Source of the DNA: Chloroflexi bacterium OHK40
GTDB lineage: Bacteria > Chloroflexota > Chloroflexia > Chloroflexales > Chloroflexaceae
NCBI GenBank assembly: GCA_004367505.1
Contig: SFCB01000179.1
Coordinates: 1-64,000 of the forward strand
Direction: 5' to 3'
DNA: 64,000 bases
Every line of letters begins with the position of its first letter. The first letter of the stretch is position 1. Below, in pieces: positions 58,616-64,000 of this stretch. The notes below the pieces were generated by a model. The model did no database searches. It saw only the letters and a program-made list of their open reading frames with translations, and was not told where the DNA came from. Position numbers and translations under genes: made by a program.

Positions 58616-59413
58616 ATGCTGCGGATCTACCGGCGCTTCTGGCAGGTGAACTGGGCGGAGCAGTGGCAATACCGCGCCAACATGATCATGTACCTGCTGT
58701 ACTGGCTGGTCTCGCCCGTGGTGTACCTCGCGGTCTGGAGCGCCGTTGCCAGCGAGCGGGGCAGCGTGGGCGGCCTGACGGCCAACGACTTCATCACCTA
58801 CTACCTGGTGCTGCTCCTGGTGGACACGCTGACAAGCGATATTACTATTTACCTGCTGGCGTTTCGCATCCAGGATGGGACGCTCTCGGGCGAGCTGTTG
58901 CGGCCGGTGCATCCCATCCTGACTAACATTCTCATGAACAACCTGGCCTTCAAGGCCCTCACCTTCGCGGTGCTCGTGCCGATCTGGATCGGCCTGTGCC
59001 TCGCGTTTCGGCCCGACTTCAGCGGCGTGACGGCCGGCACACTGCTGCTGGCGGTGCCAGCGATCGCGCTGGGCTTCGCGATCGCCTTTCTGCTAGGCGC
59101 GACGATCACCTGCATCGCGTTCTGGACCACACGCGTCTACGCGCTGAACGAGTTCTACTCCGGGCTGATCCTGCTCTTCTCGGGGCAGTTCGTGCCGCTG
59201 GAACTCATGCCGGGACCGATCCAGCAGGTGGTACTCTACCTACCGTTCCAGCTCATGAAATACGGACCCGTGCAGCTCATCCTCGGCCGGCTCACCCCCG
59301 AGGAGATCGCGCGCAATACTGCGCTGAGCCTCTTCTGGCTGGCCGTAGCGGCGCTGCTGTTCCGCTGGGTGTGGCGCAATGGCACGAGGCGGTTTTCCGC
59401 CGTGGGGGCGTAA
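58616..59413 (+). CDS. ABC-2 family permease (DUF990-like), subunit 1
   Basis: 265 residues with six predicted membrane helices. The N-terminus RIYRRFWQVNWAEQWQYRAN and LLRPVHPILTNILMN are characteristic of the ABC-2/DUF990 permease family, as is FTLLF-like LILLFSGQFVPLELMPGPIQ. It begins 3 bp after the ATPase stop, so it is cotranscribed. It would form the channel with the next gene product. Confidence 0.92.
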   Translation: MLRIYRRFWQVNWAEQWQYRANMIMYLLYWLVSPVVYLAVWSAVASERGSVGGLTANDFITYYLVLLLVDTLTSDITIYLLAFRIQDGTLSGELLRPVHPILTNILMNNLAFKALTFAVLVPIWIGLCLAFRPDFSGVTAGTLLLAVPAIALGFAIAFLLGATITCIAFWTTRVYALNEFYSGLILLFSGQFVPLELMPGPIQQVVLYLPFQLMKYGPVQLILGRLTPEEIARNTALSLFWLAVAALLFRWVWRNGTRRFSAVGA

Positions 59414-59441
59414 GGCACGGCGGGCTAAGGGTGGGGAGCCG

Positions 59442-60226
59442 ATGGGGATCTTCAAACTGCTCACGACCCTGCTGAAGCTCAACATCCAGCAGGAACTGGC
59501 GTACCGGGCGGACACGCTCATCAACATCGCGCTGAGCCTGATGTGGCTTGGCTGGGAGCTGCTGAGCCTGACGATTATCTTCAGCAACACCGACCGGCTG
59601 GGCGGGTGGGGGCCAGGCGAACTGCTGGCGCTGCTGGGGGTCTGGCGGCTCGTGAACACGCTACTGGCGGCGATCATCTGGCCGAACACCGAGCGCTTCA
59701 ACGCCAGTGTACGCGACGGCTCACTGGACTACACGCTGCTGATGCCGGTGAACAGCCTGATCCTGGTAAGCCTGACGCGGATCGTCATCTGGCGCGCCTG
59801 GGATATCGTTCTCGCGGTGGGCCTGATCGTCTGGGGCCTCGGGCTGAGCGGCGCGGGTGTTGCGCCGCTGAACCTGCTGAGCTTTCTTGCGCTGGTCGTC
59901 ACCGGAGTGTTCGTGATCTACAGCCTGTGGATTGTGCTGATCGCCTGCACCTTCTGGTTCGTAAAGTTCGACAACAACGTGATATTCTGCAGGCCTTGAT
60001 GGACGCCGGCCGCTACCCGGCGACGGTCTACCCACTTTGGCTACGGCTGCTGATCACCTTCGTGATCCCGATCGCGGTAGCCACCACCGTGCCGCTCCAG
60101 GCGCTGCGCGGCGACCTGGCCTGGTGGCAGATCCTGCTGTTCCTCGGCGTGGGACTGGCCAGCCTGTGGGTGGCGCTGCTGGTGTGGCGCGCGGGTGTGA
60201 AGCGCTACAGTGGGGCGAGCAGCTGA
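59442..60226 (+). pseudogene. ABC-2 family permease subunit 2, frameshifted near the 3' end
   Basis: ATG 59442 follows GGGGAG. The first 186 codons give a typical ABC-2 permease (KLNIQQELAYRADTLINIAL, GSLDYTLLMPVNSLILV, STLW-like VIYSLWIVLIACTFWFVKFD). At about 59977-59995 the frame is lost (NNVIFCRP then stop). The next frame continues LQALMDAGRYPATVYPLWLR and ends ALLVWRAGVKRYSG at 60226. One missing base around GTGATATTCTG explains it (family reads NNV-T-ILQA). If real, the exporter lacks an intact second subunit; a sequencing error is equally possible. Confidence 0.8.
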
Positions 60227-60293
60227 GGGGCGTACTGGTGGATTTCTGGTCTGGCCTGCACGACGAGACGCCCACCCCGTGCTGGCGGATTTC

Positions 60294-60322
60294 TTGACAC
60301 CCCCAGGGCGCTATGGTATACT
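60294..60322 (+). promoter_or_regulatory. tRNA operon promoter
   Basis: TTGACA (60294-60299), 17-bp spacer, TATACT (60317-60322): near-consensus vegetative promoter, starting the tRNA-Ile transcript about 15 bp downstream of the -10. Confidence 0.88.
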
Positions 60323-60336
60323 CCACCGCGTTGTGA

Positions 60337-60413
<77 letters not shown>

Positions 60414-60418
60414 GGAAG

Positions 60419-60453
60419 TGCAGAATGCAGAATATAACATTCTGCGTTCTGCA
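60419..60453 (+). repeat. 15-bp hairpin between the two tRNAs
   Basis: TGCAGAATGCAGAAT and ATTCTGCGTTCTGCA form a 15-bp stem (one G-T wobble) around ATAAC. It fills most of the 54-bp spacer and may mark RNA processing (RNase III/P recognition) between tRNA-Ile and tRNA-Ala. Confidence 0.7.
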
Positions 60454-60467
60454 TTGTTCATTCGTAC

Positions 60468-60543
60468 GGGGCGATAGCTTAGCTGGGAGAGCGCCTGCTT
60501 TGCAAGCAGGAGGTCCGGGGTTCGAATCCCCGTCGCTCCACCA
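60468..60543 (+). tRNA. tRNA-Ala (TGC)
   Basis: 76 bases including encoded CCA. Acceptor GGGGCGA pairs with TCGCTCC (one G-T). The anticodon arm CCTGC-TTTGCAA-GCAGG gives TGC; the T-arm has GGTTCGAATCC. The Ile(GAT)-Ala(TGC) pair usually lies in rRNA spacers; here no rRNA is adjacent. Confidence 0.97.
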
Positions 60544-60548
60544 CACTG

Positions 60549-60585
60549 GGACGCGGAATCTCGCAAGAGGTTCCGCGTCCTTTTT
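60549..60585 (+). terminator. intrinsic terminator after tRNA-Ala
   Basis: GGACGCGGAA (60549-60558) pairs with TTCCGCGTCC (60571-60580) and is followed directly by TTTTT. Confidence 0.92.
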
Positions 60586-60715
60586 GCTCGTTTTTGGGGG
60601 TGAGTACCATTCTGAGTACCATTTGCGTACCAGGCGCTCCAGACCATCACTGTCCCCTCCGGTCTCGCTCTGCCTCCACGCACTCATGTACATCGTACGT
60701 ATGACGCCTACCGCG

Positions 60716-62704
<1,989 letters not shown>

Positions 62705-62734
62705 GGGCCGACGCGGGCCAGAAAGGAGCAAGCC

Positions 62735-62845
62735 GTGGCAGGACAGCGCGATGGGACGAGCGGCAGGCTGCCGCAGGTGGCCTTGGTGACGGGCGCAAAC
62801 CGCGGGATTGGGCGGGCGATCGCAGCGGGGCTGGCCGAGCGGGGG
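62735..62845 (+). pseudogene. short-chain dehydrogenase/reductase gene, cut after about 37 codons
   Basis: The GTG at 62735 follows GAAAGGAGC. The product starts AGQRDGTSGRLPQVALVTGA and shows the SDR cofactor motif TGANRGIGRAIAAGLAERG. It then runs into insertion-element sequence at about 62846. It lies 30 bp after the aldo/keto reductase stop and was probably cotranscribed with it. The rest of the SDR gene is not found downstream of the IS fragment. Confidence 0.85.
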
Positions 62846-63551
62846 CGTGACGGCCGAACTGCACCGCCAGAAGTGGGCGGTCAACCACAAGCGCGGGCTG
62901 CGCGTGATGCGGGTCGAGGCCCTGCGCTGCCACCTCCAGTGGAGCTGGGTGACGACAACCGACTCGGGGCACGGGCTGCGGACCTATCCCAACCTGCTCG
63001 GTGGGGTAGAGCTGAGCCGACCAAACCAGGCCTGGGTCGGCGACATCACGTACGTGCGCCTGCCAACCTGCTTCATCTACCTGGCCTGCGTGCTGGACGC
63101 CTGGTCCCGCCGCTGGGGAGGCTGGCAGCTCTCGCGCACCATCGATACCCAGCTCACCCTGGCGGCGCTCAACCATGCCATCAGCCTGCGCCGGCCGGAG
63201 CCCGGGCTGATCCACCACTCGGACCGTGGCGTCCAGTACGCCTCGACCGCCTACGTCGAGCGCCTGAGCGAGATCGGCGCCCCAATCAGCATGTCGGCCA
63301 GGGGCCATCCTTACGACAACGCAAAAGCCGAGAGCTTCTTCCAGACACTCAAGCGCGAGGAGGTCTACCTCAACCAGTACGAGACGTTTGCTGAGGCCGA
63401 GGCCCAGATTGGCCGCTTCATCGACGACGTGTACCATCTCAAGCGGCTCCACTCCAGCCTCGGCTATCTGCCGCCAGTGGAGTACGAAAGCCTTTACAAC
63501 GCGGCCGAGGAGCACCCGTCATCCGTGATCCGGTAGATTGGGTGCAGTCCA
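62846..63551 (+). mobile_element. IS3-family element fragment with truncated OrfB transposase
   Basis: From about 62846 the plus strand encodes VTAELHRQKWAVNHKRGLRV, then RPNQAWVGDITYVRLPTCFI, LIHHSDRGVQYASTAYVERL and YDNAKAESFFQTLKREEVYL, the rve/DDE integrase core of IS3-family OrfB with D, D and E residues present. It ends in LHSSLGYLPPVEYESL and a stop at 63534-63536. The N-terminus of OrfB and all of OrfA are missing. GGTGCAGTCCA at 63541-63551 looks like the right inverted-repeat end of IS3 elements. A one-sided, 5'-truncated copy inserted in the SDR gene. Confidence 0.88.
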
Positions 63552-63743
63552 GGCGCGTTCGGCGCGAGCTTGTCAAGACGCTGCGGAAGCAGCAGGTCAG
63601 CCTGACGAGCCAGGAGCGGCAAGCAGGGAGAGCAGCAGCCAAGCCCGGCGTGTGTGCAAAGAGCCGGGCCGAACGAGCGCATCATCGGCGGTGGGCTGCT
63701 GCTCCTGTTGCTGGTGCGACTCTTTGGCGGTTGAGTGTGCCGA

Positions 63744-64000
63744 TCAGCCGGCGGGCAACAGCCAGGTGAGCGCCAATGCCAGCACACCGCCGAGGGCCGC
63801 GTACAGCAGGCAGGCGAGCAGTGTGCGCCGCAGCACTGGCCCAACCTCGCCGCTCAGCCCCACCGTCGCCCCGCCGGCGATGATGTTGTGCGGGCAAATG
63901 ATGTTGCCCACCGCCGCCCCAAAGCCCTGCGCGGCGACGATTATCAGCACGGGCAAGCCTATATCTTCCGTCGTCACGCGCTGAAAGTCGGTGAACAGAA
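63744..64000 (-). CDS. L-lactate permease (LldP family), C-terminal part
   Basis: Open on the minus strand to the window edge. The frame reads LFTDFQRVTTEDIGLPVLII, then AAQGFGAAVGNIICPHNIIA, GGATVGLSGEVGPVLRRTLL and a last membrane helix ending in LTWLLPAG. The GNIICPHNI(I)A region matches the conserved end of lactate permeases, which import lactate or glycolate with protons. The start lies beyond base 64000. In 63552-63743 I see no gene. Confidence 0.85.
   Translation of the reverse strand, partial: LFTDFQRVTTEDIGLPVLIIVAAQGFGAAVGNIICPHNIIAGGATVGLSGEVGPVLRRTLLACLLYAALGGVLALALTWLLPAG

Overview
The window is GC-rich and gene-dense. It reads as a chromosome segment of a Chloroflexota bacterium (Chloroflexia-like, perhaps Roseiflexus/Kouleothrix-type). 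The grounds are GC content, recurrent GTGCTATAAT-type extended -10 boxes, secreted proteins with repeats of the GGLPIFGLPI...FERARMEY kind, and gene content. This placement is an inference; no 16S gene is present.

Left flank (1-12 kb): ordinary metabolism. It holds the 3' end of a 2-oxoacid dehydrogenase E2 gene, a membrane protein, aconitase (acnA), an alpha/beta hydrolase, phenylalanine 4-hydroxylase (phhA) divergent from an Lrp/AsnC regulator, a DoxX-like membrane protein, an EamA exporter, a metallophosphoesterase and an acyl-CoA synthetase. A decayed IS701-type transposase marks the left edge of the accessory region.

Accessory island (about 12.7-46.9 kb): I read this as a Dpd-type DNA 7-deazaguanine modification and restriction island. 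Genes in order are a DUF1998-like helicase (dpdJ-like), a PLD-like protein (dpdK-like) and a dpdD-like protein; then a separate four-gene operon ending in a 1,822-residue DUF1998 helicase that resembles Druantia (DruB-C-D-E order and sizes, no DruA). These are followed by a scar of a deleted AAA+ ATPase gene, dpdG-, dpdH- and dpdI-like genes, and two different tRNA-guanine-transglycosylase-like DNA enzymes (DpdA type) on either side of a small XRE regulator. Next come a broken endonuclease III-like gene, a TetR unit with a TIM-barrel glycosidase-like protein, a DUF6884/YaaA-like gene (candidate dpdC), a nucleoside 2-deoxyribosyltransferase, several pseudogenes, and a queC-VUT transporter-DUF366 operon that would make or import preQ0. 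QueC (and perhaps the transporter) would supply preQ0, DpdA would exchange it into DNA, a DpdC-type enzyme could convert it, and the helicase/ATPase/PLD proteins would attack unmodified DNA.

The most notable regulatory observation is a repeated palindrome, GTTCTC-N5-GAGAAC. It lies upstream of the dpdJ-like operon (three sites), in the dpdG-like promoter, and in the promoter of the XRE gene itself. This suggests one controller protein for the whole island.

Right flank (46.9-64 kb): a TPR-gene remnant, a phytoene-dehydrogenase-like oxidoreductase, an FAH-family protein, NAD-dependent DNA ligase (ligA), an Asp-rich secreted protein, a DUF2342 metalloprotease-like protein, a DUF3574 lipoprotein-like protein, and an ABC-2 exporter operon whose second permease is frameshifted. 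These are followed by tRNA-Ile and tRNA-Ala with a clear promoter and terminator, a LysR regulator divergent from an aldo/keto reductase, an SDR gene cut by an IS3 fragment, and the 3' end of a lactate permease gene.
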